Below are positions 40,386-50,215 of a stretch of DNA of 62,000 nt, piece after piece. The stretch comes from Symbiodinium natans (taxonomy: Eukaryota; Sar; Dinophyceae; Suessiales; Symbiodiniaceae): assembly GCA_905221605.1 (NCBI GenBank), contig CAJNDS010002812.1, positions 315,001 through 377,000 of the forward strand, read 5' to 3'. Position 1 is the first letter of the stretch, and each line of letters begins with the position of its first letter. Both the position numbers and the translations under genes were made by a program. The notes below the pieces were generated by a model that made no database searches, was not told the origin of the DNA, and saw only the letters and a program-made list of their open reading frames with translations.

Positions 40386-40455
40386 CCCTAAACCCTAAAC
40401 CCTAAACCCTAAACTCTAAACCCTAAACCCTAAACCCTAAACCCTAAACCCCTAA
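40386..40455 (-). repeat. CCCTAAA array, about 10 copies
   Basis: One CTCTAAA unit. The array supplies the stop and last residues of the minus-strand frame that ends at 40444. Confidence 0.96.
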
Positions 40456-40875
40456 CCCGCAGAGGATAGCCATGGGCATGGCCAGCATGTTGGGCGTCCC
40501 GCCCCCGATTGCTGTGGCGATGACTACATTTTCAGGCCCGGAAACAGTCTTGAGGGCTTCATCTTCAAGAACGCTACGCCCTACGTAGGGTACCGGTACA
40601 TTTGCCCAATCATTCCGGCAAGTTTCGGTTTTGGGGACATAGGTGACTCTAGGCGAACACTCAACTTTGACCCAAAAACCTACCGTCGAAGCCATCGCTA
40701 TCAAGGTTGCGGGCGGACTCTTCACTGCCGCAATTTGCTTAACAACGCCCAAGAACGCAAGATAACTATCCCTATATTGCCCGTTTAAAGAAGAAGAATA
40801 GTTTTTGCTTTTCTTAGTTGTAGAGTAGGTAACCTTTAACCTTTTTGGGGTAATAGAATCCCCTTGTAATCCCAA
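40444..40875 (-). CDS. Unrecognised open reading frame, possible exon
   Basis: A 143-codon frame whose first 20 or so codons lie in the family E element and whose last codons and stop lie in a heptamer array. The central 110 residues have an ordinary composition, with a hydrophobic patch (VVIATAIGG, MLAMPMAIL) that could be a membrane or buried segment. No family was recognised. If any coding DNA exists here it is more likely an internal exon of the central part than this frame as drawn. Confidence 0.2.
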   Translation of the reverse strand: MGLQGDSITPKRLKVTYSTTKKSKNYSSSLNGQYRDSYLAFLGVVKQIAAVKSPPATLIAMASTVGFWVKVECSPRVTYVPKTETCRNDWANVPVPYVGRSVLEDEALKTVSGPENVVIATAIGGGTPNMLAMPMAILCGLGV

Positions 40876-40915
40876 AGGTTAACCTTTAGTTCCCCTAGGT
40901 ACTGGACAACTAAGT
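40813..40915. repeat. Family E palindromic element
   Basis: CTTAGTTGTAGAGTA at the left pairs with TACTGGACAACTAAG at the right (13 of 15). Inside, GGTAACCTTTAACC is inverted as GGTTAACCTTTAG. Confidence 0.85.
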
Positions 40916-40999
40916 TTTGTGTTATGTTGAATTTGGGGGGGCGTTCTTAAGCAAATAGTTGACTTTGGTCGGCATTGGTGCTCATATCGTCGTGGTCAA

Positions 41000-41013
41000 G
41001 GGGGGGGGGGGGC
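41000..41013. repeat. G homopolymer tract
   Basis: About 13 G. Confidence 0.9.
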
Positions 41014-41065
41014 ATGCCGAAGGACTGTAGCACACACCACCAGCCTTTCATGTGGCTGCTAGGGC

Positions 41066-41106
41066 TTTAGGGTTTAGGGTTTAGGGTCTAGGGTTTAGGG
41101 TCTAGA
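41066..41106 (+). repeat. TTTAGGG array with TCTAGGG variants
   Basis: About six units; TCTAGGG alternates with TTTAGGG. Confidence 0.92.
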
Positions 41107-41308
41107 AGCATAACCGGAAAACACCTAAACACCACGTATACATTAGTGTAAGACCGGGCCAAGGAATCCTTCAAGAACGTGCGAGATAAGCGTGGATTAG
41201 CCTAGTGTGATGCAGTAGTTCTGCTTCTGGGATGAGTTCGGTGTCCCATGGTCTGCAGTGCCCAGCGCCTCCAGACCAGCGCAAATCCCAGAATGGTCGT
41301 TTCCCCAA

Positions 41309-41345
41309 ACCCTAAACCCTGAACCCTAAACCCTAAACCCCAAAT
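41309..41345 (-). repeat. Short CCCTAAA array
   Basis: Five units with one CCCTGAA. Confidence 0.92.
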
Positions 41346-41349
41346 GCCT

Positions 41350-42796
41350 GCAAGGTGTCCTGGGCGTCATGCTCGGGCCCACGATGTTCAAGTTGCTCAA
41401 CCTCCGAAAGGCAACGCTGGGGGTCTTCGGCGGCGATCCCTGCGATGAGATTGTTTGATGACGAAGCTGTGGTACCTTTTGCCATGCAATGCCAGGCTTG
41501 TCTTATTCATATTCATAGGTACGGCTACCTTACCCATCTTCGGAGTACAGGGATACTCTAGGTTGTAGGGATTTAGGGCCCTCAGGGCTTTAGAGGAACG
41601 ATGGCTCTCCATTCAGGCCCGTGCCAGGGGTCTCGCGCTGGGATGCTCCTCGCATGGTGTCGGGGCGGCTCGTCCAAGCAACAATTACAGGGTTGCTGCT
41701 GGATGGTCAGATCCTACACCCTAAGCCCTAAAGCCTAAAGCCTAAGCTGCGAGCTTTCCGATTTTCCCTAGACTCCTTGAGCCACCCCAGTCTGTTGTGA
41801 GGCAGGTCATTCCAAATAGTCTGCGGCGGGAGTCTCTTCAGACATCAGCAAGGTTCTTGTGACTATCGATCTACATTGAAATTCTTGATGTTTTCACTTG
41901 AACTATTGATGTTCTATGAGGGTCCATATTTAGTGAGAAATGGCCGAGAAGGGTATCCCCAATCATCATGAAATCATATACATGGGAGCTTGCACATACA
42001 TGATCTGCTGGTATGAATGATGAAACCCTCGTATGCAACAGTCCATTGTCTATACAATGCAGTACTATAGGCAACAGGTATTCCACCAAGCAAATTCCCG
42101 AAACAGGCCCGGCTCCTTCCTAGTTCTTGCGCGGTCTTGCATGGTGACACCTCCTGAAATCCTTCAAATCCGATGCTTCAAAACTTGGAACGCCAGCTTT
42201 CCATGTCCGGCAGTTCTCTGGCAGACCCTTTGGTTTAGCTCTCCCTGATGGCAGGTGGGTTTAGAGTTTAGGATTTGGTGTTTAATTGTGGTTTACGGTT
42301 TCGGTTCAGTCAGTAAGCTCCACGCACGGATGAGACGGTCAACGGTTGGTCTTGACAGTTCAGGACTTGTAGGATCCAAAATTGCAGATGCCCACGAGGT
42401 GGTGCCCATCTCCGCATCAGACAAGCATCTCAGCTGACTGGCGTTTCGCAGAAGCGTACTTGGCTGTCTTGCTGTCACCCTCCATCCCTCGTGTTCTTTT
42501 TGCGCCCTCAGTTGTAGGAGTGTTTAGGGGTAGCGTTTTTTTTGTTGCGTCGTTTCTAGTTACCCTCATTTTGCTTTCGTCATATCGGAGGTGGGTTTAC
42601 GGTTTACGTGACTGTTTCGAAGGCCAACCCCAACTTGCGTCGCATGGGGTCTGTGTAAGGCTTCGGGCCTCGGGACTGTACGAAAAAAAAGCTACGAGGG
42701 ATGAGATACCACATACTGGATGACAATCAGCTTTGCATATTAGGCTGTGTCCTGCGCTTGACGGCACCATGCAATACCGAGAGTCACCCATCTATT
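41350..42796. other. Unassigned stretch, heptamer-poor
   Basis: About 1.4 kb holding only one short CCCTAAG patch (41715-41740) and a few GTTTAGGG words. Several open frames of 60-113 codons overlap on both strands, the longest at 42382-42723 (plus). None is recognisable. Together with 36.0-37.2 kb, this is the best place to look for spliced exons. Confidence 0.35.
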
Positions 42797-43190
42797 GGGA
42801 TGTCCCCCCTTATACTAACAGTCCTGAATAGAGATCATAGTAATCCCTTCCCCCTAATACTAAAACCCCCCCCCGCCCCCCCCCCCCCCTAATTCTGAAA
42901 TTCGTCTGGGCCCGAAAAATATTTAAAATTAGGGGGGTCTAAATCCTAAAACCTGAATTCCGAAACCTAATAATGGCTCAACTCAAGAACTCAAGGGCGA
43001 AGGCCCTCAACCCCCCCCCCCCCCCCCCCCCTAATTCTCAAACAGGTTTAGTATTGGGCTGGCTGCCGGGGGGGTCCGGGGAGAATAATATTTAAAATTA
43101 GGGGGGGTTTTAGTATTAGGGGGAAGGGATTACCCCCTAACCCCGTATTATCACCCCTATTAAGGACTGTCAGCATACGGGGAACATCCC
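42797..43190. repeat. Family A element carrying a nested insertion
   Basis: The outer arms GGGATGTCCCCCCTTATAC (from 42797) and GGGGAACATCCC (to 43190), with AACAGTCCTGAATAGAG and CTATTAAGGACTGTCAG inside them, are family A. The centre is split by the TA-flanked element at 42843-43130. Confidence 0.88.
42843..43130. mobile_element. Nested 288-bp non-autonomous element, 30-bp perfect TIRs, TA target duplication
   Basis: Both ends begin ATCCCTTCCCCCTAATAC on their own strand and are perfect inverted copies for 30 bases (42843-42872 and 43101-43130). TA stands directly outside each end (42841-42842 and 43131-43132). Removing the element plus one TA restores a family A centre like that at 37.26 kb (GTACCCCCTA). 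Inside are two C-runs each followed by CTAATTCT and two copies of AATATTTAAAATTAGGGGGG, so it is made of two smaller inverted units. It has no coding capacity. TA duplication is the habit of the Tc1/mariner superfamily; that assignment is inference. Confidence 0.85.
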
Positions 43191-43302
43191 AACCTACTAG
43201 TATGTACGTCACAGCCTTCAGGGAGTTTTACCATACCAACGGGCAAGCCACATTCCCCTTCTCACATGGCATGGAGGTTGCTCTATAGGCGTGGTCATCC
43301 CC

Positions 43303-43389
43303 TAAACCCTAACCCTAAACCCTAAACCCTAAACCCTAAACCCTAAACCCTAAACCCTAAACCCTAAACCCTAAACCCTAAACCCTAGG
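43303..43389 (-). repeat. CCCTAAA array, about 12 copies
   Basis: The second unit lacks an A (CCCTAA); the others are perfect. Confidence 0.97.
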
Positions 43390-43439
43390 CTGCCTTGCTT
43401 CAAGCAGTCCTCAGCCCTGCTCCCGGGGGTTGAGAGTTG

Positions 43440-43520
43440 AGGATTCAGGCTCAAAACCCAAAACACCAAAACCCCCAACAGCCCAAAACCCCACAAAACC
43501 CCAAACCCCAAAACCCCGAA
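43440..43520 (-). repeat. CCCAAAA/CCCCAAAA degenerate array
   Basis: A-rich variants of the heptamer with irregular length (CAAAACCC, CCACAAAA). Confidence 0.75.
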
Positions 43521-43566
43521 CTTTAGACTCTCCAAGCCTCAGCTGATCCTTGTCCCCCTGGTTCTT

Positions 43567-43668
43567 CGCAGGGGATGAGGGAATTCCCTGCAAAGAATCA
43601 GACAGGATTATAGACCCCCCAAATAGTACCCCAAGAAGGTACCCCTCATTCCCTACTATAGGGCCTCC
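43567..43668. repeat. Family F-like fragment
   Basis: GGGATGAGGGAATTCC at the left and AGGTACCCCTCATTCCCTAC at the right. The centre (AGACCCCCCAAATAGTACCC) resembles family K. Confidence 0.55.
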
Positions 43669-43671
43669 AAA

Positions 43672-43706
43672 ACCCTAAACCCTAAACCCTAAACCCTAAA
43701 CCCTAG
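43672..43706 (-). repeat. CCCTAAA array, 5 copies
   Basis: It starts a few bases after the family F-like fragment. Confidence 0.95.
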
Positions 43707-43803
43707 GAACCAGCCAGTTGTGCAAGGCAAGGCTTCGCTTACGGATGTGTGGGGCTCATCCTCATCGCCACCTTGAACATGCCACTCGGCTGGCCCAGTT
43801 TCG

Positions 43804-43895
43804 GGTTTAGGGTTTAGGGTTTAGGGTTTAGAGTTTCAGGGTTTCAGGGTTTCACGGTTTCACGGTTTCACGGTTTCACGGTTTCACGGTTTAGG
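43804..43895 (+). repeat. TTTAGGG array turning into an 8-base TTTCACGG array
   Basis: Four TTTAGGG units, then TTTCAGGG (two), then five identical TTTCACGG units, then TTTAGG. The order shows a one-base insertion followed by a G-to-C change, each amplified locally. Confidence 0.95.
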
Positions 43896-43904
43896 TGGGT
43901 TGTA

Positions 43905-43962
43905 TAGGGTACATAAGGGGTATACAAGGGGTCCCAAATTTCAAGGGCCCATGCGAAGGGAC
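43905..43962. repeat. Family H fragment
   Basis: GGGTATACAAGGGGTCCC and GGGCCCATGCGAAGGGACCA match 15822-15871 in order. Confidence 0.5.
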
Positions 43963-44015
43963 CATGTAACTGCGATGCATTGAAGCTATCCTCGACTAGG
44001 GCCAAGGCGATGTAA

Positions 44016-44128
44016 GACGACTATGACGACGACTACCACTACCACTACCGCTATAAACCCTAAACCCTAGACCCTAGACCCTAAACCCAAATACCACTGC
44101 CACGACCACTACCACTACCACTGCCACA
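44016..44128. repeat. CTACCA/GACGAC repeat split by a heptamer array
   Basis: GACGACTATGACGACGAC and three CTACCA units (44028-44052) are followed by five CCCTAAA/CCCTAGA units (44055-44089), after which ACCACTGCCACGACCACTAC resumes the trinucleotide pattern to 44128. Confidence 0.9.
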
Positions 44129-44129
44129 G

Positions 44130-45185
44130 TCCTGCTGCTAGTGATGCTGTTGCTGGCTCTTCGTAAACAAGTACCTACCGGTCTCCTAGCGCATTCAAAA
44201 ACTCCCGAGGTTCAACTGAAACCCTGAACTCCCTCCTCAACATCTGGCTTCGCTCTCTTACAGCCAAGGTCGGTCTTGCAGGTACCCGCACTCCGCAACT
44301 TGCTGATGGCTGCCTCGCCCTAGGGGCCCCTGGCCGGTCTGCAAGAGAACCCAAGAACTGGGACCCCCCCAAGCATCTTGTGGGGGCACATGTGACTTCT
44401 ATGTCCTTCAATAGGATGCCTTAAACGGGAGCCTAGAGAAGCCATTTGTGAGAGTGTGATGCTCTGATATCAACCATGGAGGGCAGGAGCGACTGTCCAA
44501 TTGGGCGACTTTAATGGCGGGTTTCACGAGGTAGGCCCGGAAGTTAACTCTTAACTCTGTTTAGCCTGTGAAGTCTACAGGGGCCTAGCTGATCAGGATG
44601 CATACTTATGTTTATCATTTGGCTCCTGTATAGGGGTCGTTGTGGTAAACTGGTCCGTTGTGGTTTTGAATCTCTCCAGTCTGGTGCCTACAAGATCTCA
44701 GTTGTTTCGACATGGAATCTTGTTGCACTCATCTTAAGTGTGCGCGTGCCATCGGTTCCACCAGCGCCTCTGTTTTCTAGTCATGGGAGTATCTTTGAAG
44801 CTACAGAACGCGAAAGATTGGCAACAGGTATGTGTCTGGTCAGCATCCAAGAGAGGGGGCAGGAAAAGGCCAAGGGCTAAGTGGCATCGGTAAATGGAAC
44901 ATTTGAATCTTGCATTCTGAATTCGTCCACGGTGACCTTCCATCAGACAGCAGCGCTGAGCTTAAAGGGATCAAGCCATGCAGGTTTCGTCAAAAGAATG
45001 GTTGAGCACACAAAAAGGGGTGTCAAAGATCCTACAGCCGAACCCGGAATAAGATGAAAGGTCTGTGATGTCCATGACATCCCTGTGGACGGCACCGGAG
45101 TTTCCACCCTGGCATCGTGAAACTGAATGTGTGTTGAATTGCTGTCCCTCTCCGTTGTGGCAGCTCTTTTGAGTTCAACTGTTAT
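44130..45185. other. Unassigned stretch, heptamer-poor
   Basis: No heptamer array and no palindromic element. Open frames of 65-90 codons on both strands are unrecognised. Confidence 0.35.
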
Positions 45186-45189
45186 ATTA

Positions 45190-45315
45190 TTGATCGCCCA
45201 GTTTTATCCTTCCTTGTTTTTTGGTTCGAGGTTCCCTTATAACATACCGATAACAAAGTAAACCAACCCCAAAAAAGGGTACCCTTACTAGAATATGGTT
45301 ACTGGGCTACCAAGT
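45190..45315. repeat. Family C palindromic element
   Basis: GATCGCCCAGTTTTATCC at the left and GGTTACTGGGCTACCAAG at the right. It is longer than its relatives because ACATACCGATAACAAAG has been added in the core. Confidence 0.8.
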
Positions 45316-45629
45316 ATTGAGTTAAGAGTTTGACAGGCAGCTAGACCGCTTCTTTCATGGCCAGGGCCAATGTTGCGCAAGGGCTTTAGGGCTTAGTCAC
45401 GCGTTCCGTCTGCCCAAATTGCGTACATGTAGCATACGAAACGTCGAGTTTAGGTACCCCATAAAACAATCCTAAACATTCCTCAACCCTAAACCCTAAA
45501 CTAGGCCAAAACCTTAAAACGGATTAGGCACCCCATAAAAATTGGGTCTTGGCATCCCCCCCGGTTGATCCACAACAGCTGATTTCCGCTCATGAACTCA
45601 CCTTGCCTCTTCCCAAGCTTTGCGCAGTT

Positions 45630-45668
45630 ATCCCTCAACCCTAAACCTAAACCCTAAACCCTAAACCT
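45630..45668 (-). repeat. Short CCCTAAA array directly before family A
   Basis: About five units including CCCTCAA and ACCTAAA. Confidence 0.9.
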
Positions 45669-45669
45669 T

Positions 45670-45772
45670 GGCATGCTCCCCCTTATACCCGCAGTCCTTG
45701 GTAGGGATTATAGCACCCCCGATTATCGTTCCTATCAAGGAGTGTAGTGTTAGGACAAGGGGCAACATTCCG
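45670..45772. repeat. Family A palindromic element, diverged
   Basis: GGCATGCTCCCCCTTATACC at the left and ACAAGGGGCAACATTCC at the right. The arms GCAGTCCTTGGTAGGGATTA and CTATCAAGGAGTGTAG are clear. Confidence 0.75.
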
Positions 45773-45799
45773 AACTAAACCCGACAAAGCCCGCAAGAT

Positions 45800-45930
45800 C
45801 CTGTAGGTTCCTATAAGGTCTATTAAACCCTGTCAATTCCAAAAACCCTATAAACCCTCTAAACCCTGTAAGCCCTATAAACCCTACAAATTCCCATAAC
45901 TTTCATATCAGCCGTATAAACCCTACAAAC
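45800..45930 (-). repeat. CCCTATAAA/CCCTGTAA-type degenerate 9-mer stretch
   Basis: AACCCTATAAACCCT, AACCCTGTAAGCCCTATAA and AACCCTACAAA words are the complement-strand counterpart of the TTTATAGGG array at 19.5 kb, in a decayed form. Confidence 0.7.
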
Positions 45931-46204
45931 TCTAAACCCGCTCAGCCCAGAAAGACCCCAGGGCATCAATATCGAGGCCAGGGCTACCCCACAACATCCC
46001 GAGCTGGACTCGTGGACGTTTCTCCAAAGGCGAATGGGGCCATCATGCGACGCAATGCAGGGGCCTCTCTACGGCTTAGGCTTGGAACTTAGGGACCTAG
46101 AGCTAGTGACCTACATACCCTTTGCATGCACCTGAGCCATTGGAATGTTCCCCTTTTCTTGGGCATGCTTATCTCTAGGCACGGGGTTTCCAAAAAATCT
46201 TTTC

Positions 46205-46219
46205 TGGGGGGGGGGGGGA
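46205..46219. repeat. G homopolymer tract
   Basis: About 13 G in a G-rich context. Confidence 0.9.
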
Positions 46220-46409
46220 GTGGAGTTCTCCTGTTGGGGTGTTCCTGTTGGTGGGGAAAGAGCCTTATGTTCGCTATTTTGTTTTATATCCAGTCGGGAC
46301 CCCAACAAACATGCACACTCCATTTAGATAGGCCACTGCATTAGTTCTCTGTGCCACGGGTGGCTTCGGGCGGAAAAAGTCGGTTGCATGTTGCTTCCTG
46401 CCCCTAAGC

Positions 46410-46613
46410 CGCAAACCCTAAAACCCAAAAACCCCAAAAAACCCAAAACCCATAAAGAAACCCTGAACACTAAGGGCTAAACCCCCTACCCTAAACCCTA
46501 AAACCTAAACCCGAAACCCGAAACCCTAAACCCTAAACCCTAAACCCGAAACCCGAAACCCTAAACCCTAAACCCTAAACCCTAAACCCTAAACCCTAAA
46601 CCCTAAACCCTAC
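46410..46613 (-). repeat. CCCTAAA array, about 18 good units plus a decayed left margin
   Basis: The left margin (46410-46480) has CCCAAAAACC-type words. From 46482, CCCGAAA pairs alternate with CCCTAAA (two CCCGAAA, three CCCTAAA, two CCCGAAA), pointing to a duplicated higher-order block of about 35 bp. Confidence 0.95.
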
Positions 46614-46692
46614 CCCAGTTCAGGCGGGGAAGTCTGGCATTTTACTGGAGCCCGCACAAGCTTGTTTCATCGTACCTCCTTTCCCTTTTCCA

Positions 46693-46720
46693 GGGTTTAG
46701 GGTTTAGGGTTTAGGGTTTC
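46693..46720 (+). repeat. TTTAGGG array, 4 copies
   Basis: Perfect units. Confidence 0.94.
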
Positions 46721-46859
46721 AGGCAGCTTGCACCATCTCCGCTTCCGCTTCTTCACAGGGAGTCCTACTGATCGGGATTTCCAGGGTCGGGTTGGGGCTG
46801 CGTCCAGCGCCTCTGCAGGATCTTGCCCATGCCCTCCCAACAAGCACCCGTGAGACCCT

Positions 46860-47260
46860 AGACCCTAAGGCCTTAAGCACATAATCACAGTTCACATGCT
46901 TTCCACCATTTGAGACAGCTTTAGGTTTATGGCCTAAAGTTTAGAATTAAGGGCTTTGGTGTCAGGACACGTTCTCGCAGTTGCATGACGCATGACAACG
47001 GCCTAATCACGATGGATCAAGGGAGAAGTCAGTTTTTTGTCGACGTAGCTGACATGTAGTTCAACAGCCTGCAGCTTGCTGCTAGAATTTGCGATTGCAG
47101 GATCTGGCATTTAGTCTGGCTGCTGGTCTGGGGAGCCAAGATTCAGAGAACGCCTAAGCCTTATCTAGGCAAAGCACACGAACGCGGGGGGGCCCATCCG
47201 CCCATCAACCAGCGCCATGGGCAGCTGGCTTGCACTGAAGCATCCCAAACCTTTCTGGTA
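46860..47260. other. Unassigned stretch
   Basis: No gene or repeat family recognised. Confidence 0.3.
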
Positions 47261-47264
47261 CTTT

Positions 47265-47362
47265 ACGGTAACTTTAGATCCTTACCTTTTTTGGGTTTAT
47301 TGGGTTTCTTAAGAAGGCAGCTAAAAGTTAAATTTATAGCTACCCTGCTAAGTGCAGCCAAG
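47265..47362. repeat. Family L repeat, copy 2
   Basis: GTAACTTTAGATCCTTACC through GCTAAGTGCAGCCAAG matches 33426-33524 with only a few differences. Its flanks differ from those of copy 1, so it is dispersed, not part of a larger duplication. Confidence 0.87.
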
Positions 47363-47506
47363 AAACCTTAAGCCGGCTCAGGTATGGGGGGTTTACCTCA
47401 AGCAACCCTGTGCCTCAAACCAACATCCTTGACATTCCCTACACTTTAGACAACTTTTAAGGCTGAGGGGCTCTGCCTTATACAGTCAAGCAACACTGGG
47501 TTTAGG

Positions 47507-47545
47507 GCTTAGGAGTTAGGGTTTAGGGTTTAGGGATTAGGGATG
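47507..47545 (+). repeat. Short TTTAGGG array
   Basis: Units CTTAGGA, GTTAGGG, TTTAGGG (two), ATTAGGG. Confidence 0.85.
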
Positions 47546-47819
47546 ATCCTCGGAATCTACAAGGTGGGCTATCTGCCTGTAGCCAACTGACCCACCATTG
47601 ACGCTTCTGTATTTGCCCACTTCCCCAACTTGGAGCCTTCTAAACCCCTAAGCCTTGAACCCTCAACCCATAACACCCGAAACTTGAAAAATCCGAAGCC
47701 CATATCTTGACATCAGCCCACCCTCCCCCCTCCCCTTGCCCCTGCCACCTCCATCCCGAGGCCGCGGCGCATACATCAACGGCCGCTATGTCGCCAATGC
47801 CGGGGCAGCTCATCCTAAC

Positions 47820-47936
47820 AACTCGGATGCCCAGTACTGCTCTTATTCCCTTGCTGGGGTGCCTAGGTTCCCGTGTAAACCCCTTTAAGCAACAAAGGGG
47901 CACCCGTTTTTGATCCTAGGTTATTGGGCAACTCAG
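47820..47936. repeat. Family D palindromic element
   Basis: ACTCGGATGCCCAGTA at the left pairs with TTATTGGGCAACTCAG at the right. The core has GGTTCCCGTGTAAACCCC and AAAGGGGCACCCG. Confidence 0.82.
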
Positions 47937-47939
47937 ATA

Positions 47940-48290
47940 AGGCTCTGAGGACTCTTGTTTTTAGGGTTCTAGCGGTCTAAGACCCACGCTATATACGACT
48001 TGGTGGGCAGTATAGCTGGAGGGTCATGTTTTGCACGAGATTGCTTTTTGTTATCTGTGCCCAATCCTAACATTACAACGATCGGAGTTAGAACAACCCT
48101 CACAACATCAAGGCTTGGCGTCCAGGGTCATGTAGGCTAGGAGTTTCTCGATTTTGTTTTCGGCTGATTCTGGGGACAAGCTTGAAGCCCAAGTTTGTTC
48201 TACGCGGTGGCTGGTGTTCACCTAGGTGCAACTGCACGAGCCGCCCTTGGCATCAGCCTGAACCCAGGGGGCCTGAACCCTTACACCCAA
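47940..48290. other. Unassigned stretch
   Basis: Nothing recognised. Confidence 0.3.
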
Positions 48291-48574
48291 AAGCCCTGAA
48301 GACCAGATCTCATCACTGGTTTAGGGCTCAGGGTTTAGGGCTGTTCAACAGGGCTTAGGGGTTCTATGGTGTCAAGAAGTGTAGAGCTTTCGTCATCTTA
48401 ACCAGTATGGCCACTCCAAAGCTTCAAGCAGCCCTCCCGGCCCAGTCTTTGAGTCCAACGACCTTCAACCCAAAGTCCCCCCCACTCCGGGCTAACCCCG
48501 AAACCCAAAGTTCTAAACCCTAAGCCCTGAGGTTGGTTACCGTTTGCTTTGAGGAAAGTCAGCTCGTCAGCCCA

Positions 48575-48650
48575 CCCCAAACCCCAAACCCCAAACCCCA
48601 AACCCTAAAGCCTAAACCCCAAACCCTAAACCCTAAACCCTACACCCAGA
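48575..48650 (-). repeat. CCCCAAA/CCCTAAA array, about 10 units
   Basis: Four CCCCAAA units precede CCCTAAA units. Confidence 0.94.
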
Positions 48651-48769
48651 GGCTGTCTGCCCTCTAAGAGCCTCTGGAGGCGAAAGGGAACGGAAAGTCC
48701 GGAGGAGGCCGCGGAAGGGACGCCACCGGCGCGGACCCCGAGAACGATGTCGGGATTTTTAGGTTCTTG

Positions 48770-49036
48770 GTGTTTAGGGTTTAGGGCTAGGGTTTAGGGT
48801 GTAGGGTTTAGGTTTTAGGGTTCAGAGTTTAGGGTTTAGGGTTTAGGGTCTAGGTTTTGGGGTTTAGGGTTTAGGGTCTAGGTTTTGGGGTTTAGGGTTT
48901 AGGGTTTAGGGTTTCGGGTTTAGGGTTTAGGGTTTAGGGTCAGGGTTTAGGGTTTAGGGTTTAGGGTTTAGGGTTTAGGGTTTAGGGTTTAGGATTTAGG
49001 GTTCAGGGTTTAGGGTTTAGGGTTTTGGGTTCAGGG
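48770..49036 (+). repeat. TTTAGGG array, about 38 units
   Basis: The longest G-strand array in the window. A block ending GGGTCTAGGTTTTGGGG occurs twice (about 48847 and 48877), so a segment of about 30 bp has been duplicated inside the array. Confidence 0.97.
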
Positions 49037-49199
49037 CTTTAGGAGTTCTGAGTTCGGAGGGGGTGTCGATCTTGTGTTAGACCCATCACCCTCACATTCA
49101 AATAAACTTGCCGAAGACCTTCGAGAACACAGAACACCTCTGGCCATGAGCGTTTTTGTCCCAAACTCCCCCCGACCCCCCCCCCCGGCCGCCCTTCCC

Positions 49200-49221
49200 C
49201 CTGCCCCCCCCCCCCCCCCCA
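49200..49221. repeat. C homopolymer tract
   Basis: About 18 C in a C-rich context. Confidence 0.93.
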
Positions 49222-49376
49222 GAAAAAACTCTGTCCCGCCAAAGCCCCTGAGCCCTGTAAACCCCAAGCTGCGCCCGAACCTTCGAGGCCGGACGGTTGG
49301 CTGGGCGGATGGCGAAGATCGGCAGCAGTCCTTGGCCTGAGATGTAAAGTTCATTGGGTCAGGTTGCGGGTGGGCT

Positions 49377-49392
49377 GGGGGGGGGGGGGGGT
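49377..49392. repeat. G homopolymer tract
   Basis: About 15 G. Confidence 0.92.
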
Positions 49393-49596
49393 AGACGTAA
49401 CCTTGAGGTTGCAACCCTGCGAAGAGAGCCCTGCCAAAAAAGCGGTGAAGCTAGACCTGAAAGCCCCACATCATCCTTAAACCCAAAACCCTAAATCCTG
49501 AACCCTATTTGTATAATCCCAGGTGGCAGAGAAGGCCGGGCGATGAAGACATCGACCTTGAGAGGAAGTGGCCCGGCCGGTTGATCCTGGGGCAAT

Positions 49597-49699
49597 GTAG
49601 GGGCCTAAATCGTTAGAACAGGAATTTGGGGGTTCTTATACTGTAGTATGAATATATTGGGACCATAAGGGAATACTATTCGTAATTATTCCGACCCCT
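49597..49699. repeat. Family B element
   Basis: GTAGGGGCCTAAATC at the left, GGGACCATAAGGGAATACTA and TTCGTAATTATTCCGACCCC at the right. It is the most complete of three copies. Confidence 0.65.
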
Positions 49700-50099
49700 G
49701 GAAAAGGGTTTACAGGGTTTAGGGTTCAGGGTGCTCAGCGCTGCTAGGCAGATTGGGACATCTCTTGTTGAAGAGGACCTGTCAGATTATGTTCCATGGC
49801 GGATAGACGCAGTCGATGGGCTGCGGCGTTTGCATCTTCCACTTGGACAATCCTATATCCCCCTTGAGAATTAGGTTTTGTTTTTGTTCATATAAAACCC
49901 AAGATGATATTAAAGATATTGTTTTTATTCTAAGGGGAGTATAGAGTCAGGCTGCATGGCCTTAAGGTTTCCCGGGGCTAGGGAGCATACAGGACCCTCA
50001 AGCAACTGAGCCCTAAACCCTGAACCCCAAGCCCTGTCGCCAAGTGTCTCGATTCGTGACAGTCCGCATGACCGATTGCATAAACTCCAAGCCCTACGT

Positions 50100-50215
50100 A
50101 CACCCAAAACCCTAAACAAACTTGATGACCCTACAACCCTAAAGCATAAACCCTAAACCCTAAAACCTAAACCCTAAACCCTAAACCCTAAACAAAACAA
50201 ACCCTGAACTTACTT
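50100..50215 (-). repeat. Degenerate CCCTAAA array, about 14 units
   Basis: Interrupted by CTTGATGACCCTACAACC. Both sides carry AAACAAA next to an ACTTGATGA word (50117 and 50212), which may be a small duplication. Confidence 0.88.
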
